38,520 bases of DNA. Origin: Apostichopus leukothele (taxonomy: Eukaryota; Echinodermata; Holothuroidea; Aspidochirotida; Stichopodidae). The stretch is taken from assembly GCA_010014835.2 (NCBI GenBank), contig JAAAKB020000021.1:943320-981839 (forward strand), in the 5' to 3' direction. The notes under the pieces are model-generated. The model saw only the letters and a list, made by a program, of their open reading frames with translations. It searched no databases and was not told where the DNA came from. A program made the translations under genes and the position numbers. Numbering within the stretch: the stretch's first letter is position 1; the number at the start of each line of letters is the position of its first letter. This document shows positions 37,397 through 38,520 of this stretch, one piece after another.

Positions 37397-38520
37397 CTGA
37401 TGGTTAACCGAAACAATTTTATGAACTTCTATGACATCACAATGTACCTCATTAAACTGACAATGCACCATAACATGCCAGATGTATACATCTAGCCAAC
37501 ATTATTATTATTATTATTATTTACAATTTTTTTGGATTTCACGTTACTATTACAGTTACGATTCATTGTAAGGATATGTATTTCCATGAACAAAAGAACA
37601 TGCTTCCTTCCTTTCTTTCACAGAGCAGAAAATTTCCTATGGATATTTCCTAGCAAGGGTGTGGATAGTTGAGTGTGGCTTTATCACACAGAAGGTCTAA
37701 TGATGTGTATCACTCCTTCTGTGTGGGTGGCATACTTGCAAAAGGTTTTCAAAGGGATTGGATCATGGCAATATTATCAGACCCTGATGAGGGTGACAAA
37801 AACAAAAATTCATACAGCAAAACCCAACCTCAACAACTTGTCCTTCCTCCTTTTCTGAAAATTGAATTCATTCACATTTCATTTAAACAAATACTGCTTT
37901 CCTTCAAGTTTAATAAATTGCCATTGTATTTCTTTTGTTTTTCTTTTCTTTGTTGAGATGAATTAACAGCTGCCTGTTACATGGAGCACTGCTTTAACAT
38001 GGGGTGTACACTGTGTCACTGTGAATGAATAACTCATTTCAGATAAACAATGGACTGTGACTCACACTGACTAAAATATGTGAGCACTTTGAGCGACACT
38101 TCACCAATAAGCCAATATTGTGATTTACTTCACCCCCACTAAATCTTGTTATTCGAACAATTTCATTACTGATGTGAAATACTTATATGAGCAACCCAAC
38201 ATACAGCTTACCTCAAACCTGCATTGATTTCTGCCTACAAGAATTCAAATGGGATATATATTAATATCCAGCTACCTCATGAAAACAATTTATAATGCAA
38301 ATGGTATGATGATGTATGTAGATGAAACCGTGTAGGGTTAAATTTGTAGACATTTTCACAGCCTTATTTTATTTGGGGGGGGGGGGGAAGACCAGAATTT
38401 TCATGTTACTGTATGCTAGTGAATAATACATCAACATGTAAGCTAAGAAAGTGAGTGCATATATAAAACTTAGCATGAATTGGTTTGATCTCTCAGGTAA
38501 TTTAGAATGGAAAGATTGGA
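37397..38520. other. Upstream KCC intron or 5' flank, no gene recognised
   Basis: No N-terminal KCC exon is recognisable. The stretch has an (ATT)n run at 37501-37521 and a run of 14 G at about 38374-38387. The start codon exon of KCC probably lies beyond the right edge of the window. Confidence 0.6.

Overview
This is a eukaryotic, AT-rich genomic window (raw sequence, one assembly gap of 100 N at 26312-26411). GT-AG introns of about 200 to 1700 bp, long intergenic and intronic sequence, simple-sequence arrays and conserved animal gene families point to a metazoan. One apparently undivided K-Cl cotransporter gene and the intron style would fit a marine invertebrate such as an echinoderm, but that assignment is an inference and weak.

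Layout. 1-4050 is non-coding leader sequence or a 5' intron. 4088-13479 (+) is one two-exon gene for a very large C2H2 zinc-finger protein, about 2,910 residues. Ten fingers lie in four widely spaced clusters, separated by Q-rich, acidic, proline-rich and RS-like low-complexity sequence. A single 7.55-kb exon carries most of it. 13480-16190 is a probable long 3' UTR. From about 17291 to 25425 (-) are eleven exons of HIRA, the histone H3.3 chaperone subunit: WD40 blades 4-7, a Q/K-rich linker and the ASF1-binding B domain. Its first ~165 residues are not present and are presumably in or behind the gap. Its C-terminal Hira domain is also absent: the last exon runs into a stop codon that sits inside the splice donor. 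From 26412 to 37396 (-) are fifteen exons of a K-Cl cotransporter (SLC12A4-7 / KCC family). It is complete from the end of the cytosolic N-terminus through all transmembrane segments and into the C-terminal domain, and is cut by the gap. HIRA and KCC lie on the same strand with the gap between them, so the 3' end of KCC and the 5' end of HIRA should both be inside it. A decayed C2H2 finger relic on the + strand sits directly on the gap edge.

The three genes have no evident shared pathway. HIRA and the zinc-finger protein are both nuclear, and their 3' ends converge within roughly 1 kb. KCC is a plasma-membrane ion transporter. Repeats are mostly intronic: a 667-bp TCATG/TCATA array, a 21-bp minisatellite of seven units, a three-copy ~123-bp tandem repeat, a 213-bp duplication, a 33-bp octamer-containing repeat, and G- and C-rich tracts. 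No tRNA, rRNA, CRISPR or intact transposon was recognised. The most interesting items are the repeated two-finger module with shortened linkers in the giant zinc-finger protein, its coding 12-residue repeat, and the apparent short-form 3' end of HIRA.
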